The notes below the pieces were generated by a model that ran no database searches, was not told the origin of the DNA, and worked only from the letters and a program-made list of their open reading frames with translations. From positions 1-14,593 of the forward strand of contig NZ_CAXBDD010000099.1 in assembly GCF_963974515.1 (NCBI RefSeq): DNA of 14,593 bases. The letters run 5' to 3'. The number at the start of each line of letters is the position of its first letter. Within the stretch, counting starts at the first letter, position 1. Both the position numbers and the translations under genes were made by a program. This DNA is from Sunxiuqinia sp963974515 (GTDB taxonomy: Bacteria > Bacteroidota > Bacteroidia > Bacteroidales > Prolixibacteraceae). This document shows, one piece after another, positions 1 through 7,034 of this stretch.

Positions 1-143
1 TCCTTTAAAAACCCGTTGGCAACAAGTCTTTCTTTAATCGTGCGTGTAAGCTCATTGGCACGGACTACAGCAATACCTTTTTCATTCTGCAGTTGTTGCA
101 AAATTTCTAAAGCCTGAGCCAGCTTTTCCGAGGGTGTTGCCAT
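1..143 (-). CDS. N-terminal fragment of a probable Fic-family protein with AbiEi-like head (partial)
   Basis: Reading leftward from an ATG at 143-141, an open frame runs to the window edge without a stop, giving 47 residues. It begins MATPSEKLAQALEILQQLQ and continues into a segment with GIAVVRANELTR, then RLVANGFLK. An amphipathic start followed by a basic helix and GFL is, from memory, how many Bacteroidota Fic proteins with an AbiEi-antitoxin-like winged-helix head begin. In those proteins the AMP-transferring Fic domain, with its HPFxxGNGR motif, lies further downstream, outside this window. No strong Shine-Dalgarno sequence is seen, which is normal in this phylum. The upstream region carries four 24-bp tandem units that could be its operator. 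Only the head is visible, so a stand-alone AbiEi-like antitoxin or another HTH protein is possible. The reading frame is well supported; the family is tentative. Confidence 0.55.
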   Translation of the reverse strand, partial: MATPSEKLAQALEILQQLQNEKGIAVVRANELTRTIKERLVANGFLK

Positions 144-163
144 AATCTTTGAACTTTAATTTC

Positions 164-259
164 TGTGTGAAATTCAGTCTAATGCGCTGTGCGTATTCCA
201 GTTTATTGTGTTGTTTTATATCCAGTTTAAACCAATGTGTGAAATCCAGTGTATTTTGT
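164..259. repeat. Four tandem 24-bp units upstream of the Fic-like gene
   Basis: Units start at 164, 188, 212 and 236. CAGT recurs at 175-178, 199-202, 223-226 and 247-250, so the period is exactly 24 bp three times running. Units 1 and 4 are closest, TGTGTGAAATTCAGT against TGTGTGAAATCCAGT. Units 2 and 3 keep TGT at the start and TCCAGTTTA at the core. A degenerate fifth CAGT at 274-277 is 3 bp out of phase. The array lies 21 to 116 bp before the minus-strand start codon. The likely role is a multi-site operator, perhaps for the HTH head of the neighbouring protein. If the promoter lies to the right of the array, the units would instead be in the 5' leader RNA. Confidence 0.7.
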
Positions 260-694
260 AAATATATAAAAGTCAGTCGATTAAGTAAACAAAATAGGAT
301 GCTTTTGTGGAAAGATGTATCCCATGTTCTGAATCAGTAAATAAGTCAATAACCACTAAAGGAACTCAAAAAAACTCTGAGACCATTAATGATGTCATAG
401 TAGAGAAAAGCATGGGAGTTACTGTATTATCGTATAATTTCGAAGCAGATGTAATGATATGGTTATTCTTCCTTCTTTGTACGGCAGCTACAAATCTTGA
501 CTTTTTCTTGGCCGGTTGGTAAGCGGTTTGAAATGATTGAGTATTCTATGCTAAATTATTTTAAACTGTTTGCTTGTAGGATATTCTTTATAGTTCGCAT
601 TTTCCCCCTTTCTCATCTTTCTGGCATATAGGGGGTGATGACCTCACTACTTCGACTTTAGGATTGTGTTAGCTTTAATAATCGGAGCGCAGTG

Positions 695-702
695 TAAATT
701 TG
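695..702 (+). promoter_or_regulatory. Putative -7 element for the ATPase gene
   Basis: TAAATTTG matches the Bacteroidota -7 consensus TAnnTTTG, and transcription would start near 709. No TTG sits at the expected distance upstream, so the promoter is weak or activator-dependent. The element overlaps the first copy of a 10-bp direct repeat, AGTGTAAATT, at 691-700; the second copy is at 719-728, just before the ATPase hairpin. The placement is inferred from consensus only. Confidence 0.35.
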
Positions 703-725
703 GTGTTTTAATAAAATTAGTGTAA

Positions 726-749
726 ATTGCGTCATGAAAATGACGTAAT
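726..749 (+). promoter_or_regulatory. Hairpin with GAAA loop directly before the ATPase start codon
   Basis: ATTGCGTCAT (726-735), GAAA (736-739) and ATGACGTAAT (740-749) form a 10-bp stem, with one G-U wobble in RNA, closed by a GNRA-class tetraloop. The right arm ends one base before the ATG at 751. In mRNA the stem would cover the ribosome entry site; in DNA it is a near-perfect palindrome that could bind a dimeric regulator. Either reading implies control of the ATPase at or just before initiation. It also disfavours the upstream in-frame TTG at 727, which lies inside the stem. Confidence 0.55.
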
Positions 750-750
750 T

Positions 751-1884
751 ATGAATTATTTAGTCAGAGAATTGTCAGAGAATATTATAAAGAAATTACA
801 GCCGAATAAGGTTGTAATTGTATGTGGTGCGCGCAGGGTTGGAAAAACTGTACTTGTTAAAGAAATTCTTGATAAAGTTAATGAGCCTGTTCTAACAATG
901 AGTGGAGAGGATATTAATGTTCATGACAAGCTTTCCATTAGGAGTGTTGAGAATTACAGACAGATTTTAGGTTCATACAAAGTTCTCTATATTGACGAAG
1001 CGCAGAAAATACAAGAAATTGGGTTGAAATTAAAATTGATGATTGATGAGATCGAAGGATTAAAGATTATTATTTCAAGCTCATCTTCATTTGATATCCA
1101 TAAGGATGCAGGAGAACCATTGACAGGTAGGAAGTATACATTCAATTTATTTGCCTTATCTGAGAATGAATATAATCAGATTGAAAATAGTATTTCCAAA
1201 ATTGATAAGGTACGTGAAAGAATGATTTTTGGAAATTATCCTGAATTGTTACACTTGCCAGATAGAGAGGATAAAATTGATTATCTAAATGAAATGGTAA
1301 GTTCATATCTTCTAAAAGATATTCTTGTATATGAAAACATCAAGAATTCACAAAAAATATTTAATCTTTTACGTCTGATAGCATTCCAAATAGGTAGAGA
1401 AGTATCTCTTCAGGAATTAGGAAATCAATTAGGTATAAGTAAGAATACGGTTGAAAAGTATTTAGATTTATTAAGCAAAGTTTTCATTCTTCACAAAGTA
1501 GAAGGTTTTAGTAGGAATTTAAGAAAAGAAATAACAAAAAACTCACGTTGGTATTTTTTAGATAATGGAATACGAAATGCAATAATCGCAAATTTTAATT
1601 CTATTGAATCGCGAAATGATATCGGTGCCCTTTGGGAAAATTACATGATAAGTGAAAGGTTAAAATATCAGGAATACAAAAGACTTTCATCCAATAACTA
1701 TTTCTGGAGAACTTATGAACAACAAGAGATTGACTGGGTTGAAGAGCGAGATGGTTCACTATTTGGATATGAATTTAAATGGAAAGAATCAAAAGTGAAA
1801 ATCCCAACACAATGGAAAAATACTTATCCTAATTCATCTTTCGAAGTGATAAATAAAGACAATTTTGAGAACTGGTTGAAATAA
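751..1884 (+). CDS. AAA_14 / DUF4143 family ATPase
   Basis: This 377-residue protein has the two-part build of the AAA_14-DUF4143 family. The N-terminal P-loop domain has Walker A at residues 26-33 (GARRVGKT), Walker B at 77-83 (VLYIDE) and a sensor-like IIISSSSS at about 106-113, followed by the family-typical LTGR. A helix-turn-helix-like stretch (SLQELGNQLGISKNTVEKYL) precedes a FLDNGIRN segment. The C-terminal part has EIDW (E326, D328) and EFKW (E341, K343), an arrangement like the core of PD-(D/E)XK nucleases. Length is typical and both nucleotide-binding motifs are intact. The cellular role of these cytoplasmic proteins is unsettled; they are frequent accessory genes in Bacteroidota and archaea. 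ATG 751 is chosen over an in-frame TTG at 727, which lies inside a hairpin. The gene is visibly more A+T-rich than the PUL downstream and appears to be transcribed alone, which suggests independent acquisition. Confidence 0.92.
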   Translation: MNYLVRELSENIIKKLQPNKVVIVCGARRVGKTVLVKEILDKVNEPVLTMSGEDINVHDKLSIRSVENYRQILGSYKVLYIDEAQKIQEIGLKLKLMIDEIEGLKIIISSSSSFDIHKDAGEPLTGRKYTFNLFALSENEYNQIENSISKIDKVRERMIFGNYPELLHLPDREDKIDYLNEMVSSYLLKDILVYENIKNSQKIFNLLRLIAFQIGREVSLQELGNQLGISKNTVEKYLDLLSKVFILHKVEGFSRNLRKEITKNSRWYFLDNGIRNAIIANFNSIESRNDIGALWENYMISERLKYQEYKRLSSNNYFWRTYEQQEIDWVEERDGSLFGYEFKWKESKVKIPTQWKNTYPNSSFEVINKDNFENWLK

Positions 1885-1902
1885 TTACTAAAGCTAATAA
1901 TG

Positions 1903-2008
1903 TATAAAAATAATAGCCGAGATAGTAGCGAATTCGGGGGTTGTAACCCGCTTCAACTTTTGTGTAACTAGATAGGAAATCGCAATGCAATCGGCTACTA
2001 TTCTTATA
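1903..2008. mobile_element. 106-bp inverted-repeat element, MITE- or REP-like
   Basis: The left end, TATAAAAATAATAGCCGA (1903-1920), and the right end, TCGGCTACTATTCTTATA (1991-2008), are inverted repeats matching at 16 of 18 positions. The interior holds GGGTTGTAACCC (two 5-base arms around GT) and a second copy of the arm, ATAGTAGC at 1922-1929, which can also pair with 1994-2001. The two mismatches become G-U pairs only in minus-strand RNA, so any folded transcript would more likely be read leftward. No target duplication is clear. The element starts 18 bp after the ATPase stop. It may be a miniature transposon, a REP-type palindrome cluster, or a structured terminator or RNA. Confidence 0.5.
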
Positions 2009-2028
2009 CTTATCGTTATATAGTCACG

Positions 2029-2051
2029 CCTGAAAACCGGAGCTTTTCAGG
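2029..2051. promoter_or_regulatory. Perfect 8-bp inverted repeat upstream of the HTCS promoter
   Basis: CCTGAAAA (2029-2036) and TTTTCAGG (2044-2051) flank a 7-base loop, CCGGAGC. No T-run follows on either strand, so an intrinsic terminator is unlikely. It lies about 75 bp upstream of the TTG of the HTCS promoter, where a regulator could bind. The function is inferred. Confidence 0.4.
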
Positions 2052-2125
2052 GATCAATTTAGAATATTAATCATAGCTATGAAATGAATGTTAAAAAAAC
2101 TAATTTAGCAACTTAACCTGATCTT

Positions 2126-2156
2126 TTGCAGACTATATAAGAGAGGTATATATTTT
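2126..2156 (+). promoter_or_regulatory. Promoter of the HTCS gene
   Basis: TTG (2126-2128) and TATATTTT (2149-2156), separated by 20 bp, fit the Bacteroidota -33/-7 pattern (TTG, N19-20, TAnnTTTG) except for the last base. Transcription would start near 2163, leaving a leader of about 40 bases before the ATG at 2203. A full -33 element fits the low constitutive expression expected of a sensor-regulator. Confidence 0.55.
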
Positions 2157-2202
2157 ATTCTCTAAGAGTAAAACGTGGCGGGCATTCTAAAAAAGTTAGT
2201 GG

Positions 2203-5200
2203 ATGAAGTGTTGGTTTTTATTTCTTTTGATTTTATCGGGACTTTTCTCAACTCATATTACTAATGGGCAGTATCAGTTTGAACATGTTGATTTGCCTTC
2301 TTCTTATCAAGGGAAAAAAATAAATTGTTTATTAGAGGATAGTAAAGGGTTTCTTTGGGTTGGTTTAGCAGATGGAGTAATAAGGTACGATGGTTATAAT
2401 GCGAAACGCATAGAGGCTTATACTGAGGGTGGTGAATTATTGGATTTTGGTCATGTACTGGCCTTTGCAGAAGGTAAGGACAGGGAGATATGGGTTGGTT
2501 CCATGAATGGACTTTTTGTCTTTGACCCGGATTTAGAGAACACATTTTTGGTTCAAGATGCTCTGATTGTTAACGAGCATTGTCGTACACTTCTAAAATC
2601 CAGGTGGGGAGAAATGGTTATAGGAACCAATAACGGATTGCGTTTTATTGATTTCAAAAGTCGGCAGGTCAATGCGATAATGCATCAACCTGGAGTTGAC
2701 ACAGGGTTGAGTAATAATGTGATTCGTTCTTTGTATGAGGATTCGGATGGAAATTTATGGATTGGTACCTATGATCAACTCAATTGTTATGACCGATCTT
2801 CCAATAAATTTAGCCGCTTCCGCTTACGGGAAGAGAACAGTGAAGGTAATAACCTAATACTTGCGATCCATCCATTCTCCCCGGAAAATGATTCCCTATT
2901 ATGGATAGGAACAGAGACGGGTTTATGTTTGTTAAACCGAAAAACAGGAGACTTCGAACATTACAACCATCGAAAACAATCCAATTCGATTAGCAATGAT
3001 GTTGTTAAATCTGTCGAGTTAGTCGAGGAAGGAGTTGTTTGGCTGGGTACCGATTATGGACTTAATATTTTTGACTTCAAAGAGAATTCCTTTGAGGCCT
3101 ATCTCTACGATTATCAAAACACCTACTCTATCAGTAATAATACGGTGAATGCCATTCTGAAGGATAAAAATGGGTATGTGTGGCTGGGAACTGATAATGG
3201 ACTTGATAAAACTTACATTCCCAAATGGCCTTTTATCTGGAATAAAGTAAAGTCAGGTTCTCAAACGATGCGAAAAGGGATTATTATTAATGATTTTGCT
3301 TTCGATGAATTTGGGGATTTATGGATGGCTAGTATGGAAGGCATAATTTTTTATGATACTTCAGGTGATGGTTATCAGTACTTTCAACCACCGAAGGTTT
3401 TGCACAGTAAAGTAAAAGCAGTTCATGCCGATCAAAATGGGAAGGTTTGGTTTGCCACAAGTGGGGGGATTAATGTTTATGATCTGAATAATAAGCGATT
3501 TTACGAATATAGTGTTGAGAAAAAGTCGAATAATGGACTAAAAACCAATTACATATATGCTCTGGAGCAGGATGCTGCGGGAGACATGTGGTTAAGTGGA
3601 TATAGACAGGGATTGTATAAAATAATTGATGATGATTTTCCCGATCTTCAGTTTGTTAATTTTAGAAATGAGCCTGACAATCCCCTCTCTTTATCCTCCG
3701 ATATTATCATTGATATAAAAACCGATTCTATTGGAAGGCTGTTACTGGCTACTACCAAGGGGGTGAACCGCTTTGATCCGGTTAAGGGGGTGTTTGAGAG
3801 GTTTACTATTCAAGACAAGGAGCGTGATTTGACTATTGATTTTGTGGGGCAGGTAGATCCCTTGAGTGGAGATGACTTCCTGGCTTTGGCTGGAGGTGAT
3901 ATTTACCGTTACAATGCTGATGTTGACGAATTTTCTGTTGTTGTTAATTTGAAAGAAAATATTACCGGTTTCGTTTTTGATAATGGTGAGTATTGGTTTA
4001 GTACTCCCGGCCTAATATGCAAGTTTGATCCCGGAACAGACAAGTTCCTGAAATTTTCATCTCGCGAAACGAATATTCAAACCTTTAGCGGAGGTGTATA
4101 TAAGCATGCCTCGGGGCGCGTCTTTTTTGGAGGTTTTGAAGGATTTGTGAATTTTGATCCTCAGTTGATTGAAGTGAACTCCAGGCCTGCAAGGGTGTTT
4201 TTTACCGATTTCAGAATTTCCGGGCAGTCTGTAAGTTTAAAAAGGAAAGAAGGGAAGGAAGAAATAGTAAATAAGAATATTGACGAGGCAGAACAAATTG
4301 AGCTGGATTATGAAGACAATACTTTTAGCATTGAGTTTTCAACACTTGGTTTTGACGATCACGAATCTGTAAGTTTCTCCTATATTCTTGATGGTTACGA
4401 AGACGAGTGGCAGACTGTCGATGGCGATAAAAACTATGCGTCTTATACCCGCGTGAAACCGGGAACCTATCAGTTTAAGGTGAAAGCAACCAATGAATAT
4501 GGTGTGTTTAATACGGATAGCAGAGTTGTTCAAATAAAAGTATTGCCGCCTATATGGGCTTCTCCGGCCGCGTTGGTTCTTTATGTTGTCATGCTTGCTT
4601 CACTTTTGTTTATTTCTCGCAGGATGTTGATAGCTAGAATGAAATATAGAAACGAAATTCAATATGAACGAATGGAGAGAGAAAAAAGCGATGAGTTGTA
4701 TAATATAAAAATTCGCTTTTTTACGAATATCTCACATGAATTAAGAACCCCTCTGACCTTGATTCTGAGTCCACTGGGGCAACTGATAAATAAGGAAAAA
4801 GATCCCGGGAAGTTAAAAATTCTGAATACCATAAAAAAGAACTCAGATCGCCTTTTAAAAATGGTAAACCAGGTTCTTGATCTCAGGAAAATCGAGTCCG
4901 GATCTGATAAATTAAAGATTCAGAACAGCGATATATTGATGGTTGTCAATAGAGTTATGGTGGATTTTGAATCCATGGCGGAAAAAAAGAATATCAATCT
5001 CCGCTTTAATAGTAATCACGAGTCCTTGGAAATGTGGTTTGATCTTGAAAAAGTCGAAAAAATACTCTTTAACTTATTGTCTAATGCCCTGAAATTTACC
5101 CCTCCGGGAGGAGATGTAGAAGTTGATTTAACACTGAATGGGGAGTATGTGGAACTTAAAGTTTCTGATACAGGCGTTGGAATACCCGCTGAATACCAGA

Positions 5201-6249
5201 ACCGGATTTTTGAACGATTTGTAAATGTTAGAATTAATGATGAGAATGTTCAGCAGGGCACAGGAATTGGCCTTTCGCTGGTAAAAGCTTTTGCAGAGGA
5301 ACACAATGGCAAGGTCTATTTTACAACGAAAGAAAATGAAGGGACCGCCTTTTTTGTTTTATTGCCTTACGATAAGACACTTTTGCCGGACTCAGGTATC
5401 GTATATGATCAATCTACCCGGGTGACAGAGCCATTCATTCGGAGTAATCAGGTTCGTAAGGAATCAAATGAGAGTAAGAAAGAGGCGGAGAAAAAAGCCA
5501 CGATACTGGTGGTAGAGGATGATCCGGATATGCAGGCTTTTATTGCTGACGCTTTAGGGGTTGAATATGATGTTTCTCTAGCTGATAACGGGAAGGAGGG
5601 GCTTGCGCTTGCGATGAAAAAGTTGCCTGACATGGTTATTTCTGACGTGATGATGCCTGAAATGGATGGTATTGATATGTGTGAAAAATTGAAGGAAGAT
5701 ATAAGGACTTCTCATATTCCGATTGTTTTGTTAACGGCCAAAACAGGGATGAAGAATAAAATGGACGGAATATCTCAGGGAGCTGATGATTATATCGAAA
5801 AACCGTTTCATCTTGACTTTCTTTTGTTGCGGGTTAAGAAATTAATTGAGCAACGAATCATACTGAGAGAAGCATTTATGACAAACAAAGCGTTGGAACC
5901 TTCAGAAATTAATGTGGGGTCCGTGGATCGTGATTTTTTGGAAAAACTGGTTAAAACCATTGAGGAGGATATTGATAATACTGATTTAAATGTCAAACGA
6001 TTAAGTCAATCCGTGGGACTTAGTCATACCAACTTATACCGGAAAATAAAAGGCCTTACCGGACTAACGGCGACAGAGTTTATCCGCAATACCCGTTTGA
6101 AAAGGGCCGCTCAGTTGTTGAAAAACAAGGAGTTGAATGTTGCCGATGTAATGTATATGGTAGGTTTTTCGCATCGGTCGTATTTCACTCGAAGTTTTAA
6201 AGAGTTTTTTGGGGTTTCTCCCAGAGAGTATTCTTCCAAAGAGAATTAG
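2203..6249 (+). CDS. Hybrid two-component system sensor-regulator (HTCS) of the PUL
   Basis: This 1348-residue inner-membrane protein fuses a periplasmic sugar sensor, histidine kinase, receiver and AraC-type activator. After a signal peptide (about 1-22), 14 Reg_prop-type blades can be counted, such as GFLWVGLADG, NLWIGTYDQL, VVWLGTDYGL and ending GRVFFGGFEG, making two seven-bladed propellers. A Y_Y_Y domain (about 690-780) leads to a membrane helix at about 788-810. The kinase has the phospho-acceptor His845 in NISHELRTPL, the N-box LLSNALKF, DTGVGIP and GTGIGLSL. The receiver (about 1100-1215) keeps the acidic EDD 1105-1107, phospho-acceptor Asp1148 and Lys1200. The C-terminus has both AraC helix-turn-helix units (LSQSVGLSHTNLYRKIKG; MVGFSHRSYFTRSFKEFFG). 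All key residues are present and length is typical. In this family an oligosaccharide binds the propellers and the AraC domain activates the adjacent susC promoter; here susC lies 908 bp downstream on the same strand. Confidence 0.97.
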   Translation: MKCWFLFLLILSGLFSTHITNGQYQFEHVDLPSSYQGKKINCLLEDSKGFLWVGLADGVIRYDGYNAKRIEAYTEGGELLDFGHVLAFAEGKDREIWVGSMNGLFVFDPDLENTFLVQDALIVNEHCRTLLKSRWGEMVIGTNNGLRFIDFKSRQVNAIMHQPGVDTGLSNNVIRSLYEDSDGNLWIGTYDQLNCYDRSSNKFSRFRLREENSEGNNLILAIHPFSPENDSLLWIGTETGLCLLNRKTGDFEHYNHRKQSNSISNDVVKSVELVEEGVVWLGTDYGLNIFDFKENSFEAYLYDYQNTYSISNNTVNAILKDKNGYVWLGTDNGLDKTYIPKWPFIWNKVKSGSQTMRKGIIINDFAFDEFGDLWMASMEGIIFYDTSGDGYQYFQPPKVLHSKVKAVHADQNGKVWFATSGGINVYDLNNKRFYEYSVEKKSNNGLKTNYIYALEQDAAGDMWLSGYRQGLYKIIDDDFPDLQFVNFRNEPDNPLSLSSDIIIDIKTDSIGRLLLATTKGVNRFDPVKGVFERFTIQDKERDLTIDFVGQVDPLSGDDFLALAGGDIYRYNADVDEFSVVVNLKENITGFVFDNGEYWFSTPGLICKFDPGTDKFLKFSSRETNIQTFSGGVYKHASGRVFFGGFEGFVNFDPQLIEVNSRPARVFFTDFRISGQSVSLKRKEGKEEIVNKNIDEAEQIELDYEDNTFSIEFSTLGFDDHESVSFSYILDGYEDEWQTVDGDKNYASYTRVKPGTYQFKVKATNEYGVFNTDSRVVQIKVLPPIWASPAALVLYVVMLASLLFISRRMLIARMKYRNEIQYERMEREKSDELYNIKIRFFTNISHELRTPLTLILSPLGQLINKEKDPGKLKILNTIKKNSDRLLKMVNQVLDLRKIESGSDKLKIQNSDILMVVNRVMVDFESMAEKKNINLRFNSNHESLEMWFDLEKVEKILFNLLSNALKFTPPGGDVEVDLTLNGEYVELKVSDTGVGIPAEYQNRIFERFVNVRINDENVQQGTGIGLSLVKAFAEEHNGKVYFTTKENEGTAFFVLLPYDKTLLPDSGIVYDQSTRVTEPFIRSNQVRKESNESKKEAEKKATILVVEDDPDMQAFIADALGVEYDVSLADNGKEGLALAMKKLPDMVISDVMMPEMDGIDMCEKLKEDIRTSHIPIVLLTAKTGMKNKMDGISQGADDYIEKPFHLDFLLLRVKKLIEQRIILREAFMTNKALEPSEINVGSVDRDFLEKLVKTIEEDIDNTDLNVKRLSQSVGLSHTNLYRKIKGLTGLTATEFIRNTRLKRAAQLLKNKELNVADVMYMVGFSHRSYFTRSFKEFFGVSPREYSSKEN

Positions 6250-6338
6250 ATTCAGGTATTTTATTTCTTTGCTATTCCATTGCTATCTGAAGGTGCGCTG
6301 AAAAATACAGGTTCTACCAACCATCCAATATCAAGTAC

Positions 6339-6503
6339 ATGGGGGTAAGGTTATTTCACAGCAAGCACAAATCTTTTGCACCTGTTTTTAAGAAAACTGC
6401 TGATCAGAAGAACAAAAATTACTTCACCGATCAAATTTTGACGCATTTCAATACTCCTTCGATTGGGGAACACTTAAAGTTCGTCGTTCGGACTTTTCGG
6501 TGA
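6339..6503 (+). CDS. Possible 54-residue hypothetical protein
   Basis: An ATG-to-TGA frame of 54 residues begins MGVRLFHSKHKSFAPVF, continues with several Lys/Asn residues and NYFTDQILTHF, and ends GEHLKFVVRTFR. The composition is protein-like (mixed charged and aromatic residues, few Cys or Ser runs) and the predicted protein would be soluble and basic. There is no clear ribosome binding site or promoter, and the family was not recognised. It could be the tail of a decayed gene or a chance frame. Confidence 0.2.
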   Translation: MGVRLFHSKHKSFAPVFKKTADQKNKNYFTDQILTHFNTPSIGEHLKFVVRTFR

Positions 6504-6625
6504 GCCCAAAATAATGTGGATTAATTCAAAAAGCCCTTCAGCAGCTATGTCACGGGGCTCTTAATCGCCCTTTCAGGTGGGAGATGTTGATGATCCGCTG
6601 TTGGCATGATCCCCTGAATTTTTAT

Positions 6626-6640
6626 TCACATAAAATGTGA
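6626..6640. promoter_or_regulatory. Small perfect palindrome TCACAT-N3-ATGTGA
   Basis: Six-base arms TCACAT (6626-6631) and ATGTGA (6635-6640) flank AAA. The size suits a dimeric DNA-binding protein. The half-site order is opposite to that of a classical CRP site (TGTGA-N6-TCACA), so no regulator is assigned. A palindrome this short can occur by chance. Confidence 0.2.
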
Positions 6641-6950
6641 CGGGCTGATCCGCAATGGTTGTGCAACGTAACACGATTTGTATGAAATGTTTTCGTAACC
6701 CCGAATTCATAATGCATAAGATTAGAAAGGTAATAAAAATTGAATTAATCTGTGAACATTATGAGCTAATGGCGAAGGTGTGAAACAGTGTCAAAAATGA
6801 TCTTGATGCCCCTTTAGTTTTGGTGCGAAATTGCAATCTAAATAAGTTTCCAGGCATAAGGATTTATAGGTTACTGGCAAATATCAGATGGAAATGACAC
6901 AAAACAGACAACAAATAGCACAAAAACAACAAAGCCTTACTGTGCTAGTA

Positions 6951-6985
6951 TTTGGTTGATTCATGACCAATTGGTTGGTTTGTGA
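6951..6985 (+). promoter_or_regulatory. Candidate HTCS operator (direct repeat) upstream of the susC promoter
   Basis: TTTGGTTGATTCATGA (6951-6966) and ATTGGTTGGTTTGTGA (6970-6985) match at 12 of 16 positions with a 19-bp offset, close to two helical turns. Two sites in the same orientation suit an AraC-type protein with two helix-turn-helix units. The pair ends 5 bp before the -7 element, in the position normally held by the -33 box, as expected for an activated promoter. An overlapping palindrome, CCAATTGG, spans 6967-6974. The assignment to the HTCS is inferred from location. Confidence 0.4.
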
Positions 6986-6989
6986 AAAT

Positions 6990-6997
6990 TAGATTTG
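6990..6997 (+). promoter_or_regulatory. -7 element of the susC operon promoter
   Basis: TAGATTTG is an exact match to TAnnTTTG. No TTG stands 19-21 bp upstream; the nearest (6971-6973) is only 16 bp away and belongs to the direct repeat. Transcription would begin near 7004. The 5' leader would then contain the 36-codon frame at 7035-7145 before the susC start at 7158. Confidence 0.55.
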
Positions 6998-7034
6998 TAA
7001 TGTCAATAAATGAAAAAACCAATATAAGCTTTGT

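Larger units (their letters stand above)
144..750. other. Intergenic region between divergent genes
   Basis: This 607-bp spacer separates the minus-strand Fic-like gene from the plus-strand ATPase. Apart from the 24-bp repeats (164-259) and the ATPase promoter area (691-749), the middle part from about 260 to 690 shows no convincing gene. Plus-strand frames at 149-340 and 307-522 are open but look non-coding: one runs through the repeats, the other starts at GTG and is only 71 codons. A CCCCC/GGGGG pair with a 23-base loop lies near 604-636. No transposase or RNA gene was recognised. Confidence 0.5.
6250..7034. other. 785-bp gap between the HTCS and the PUL operon
   Basis: This stretch has no frame longer than 60 codons on either strand. 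It holds a 54-codon ATG frame at 6339-6503, a small palindrome at 6626-6640, and the candidate operator and promoter at 6951-6997. No transposase remnant, tRNA or recognised riboswitch was seen. The length is larger than most HTCS-susC spacers, so a decayed gene or an unrecognised small RNA remains possible. Confidence 0.5.

Noticed and set aside
164..259. CRISPR array or type III toxin-antitoxin RNA repeats
   Set aside because: Units are contiguous with no spacers, so not CRISPR. The neighbouring protein does not look like a ToxN/AbiQ nuclease, so a type III antitoxin is not supported.
149..340. 63-codon plus-strand open frame
   Set aside because: It runs through the 24-bp tandem repeats, is Cys/Ser-rich in a low-complexity way, and shows no ribosome binding site or family signal.
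307..522. 71-codon plus-strand frame with a hydrophobic end
   Set aside because: GTG start, no coding context and no recognised similarity; the hydrophobic stretch alone is not enough support.
727..750. Upstream TTG start for the ATPase (8 extra residues)
   Set aside because: The codons lie inside a hairpin, and ATG 751 begins at the usual distance before the P-loop.
6532..6559. AGCCC/GGGCT stem followed by T-run on the minus strand as a terminator
   Set aside because: Only 5 bp with an 18-base loop, and no minus-strand gene lies upstream to terminate.
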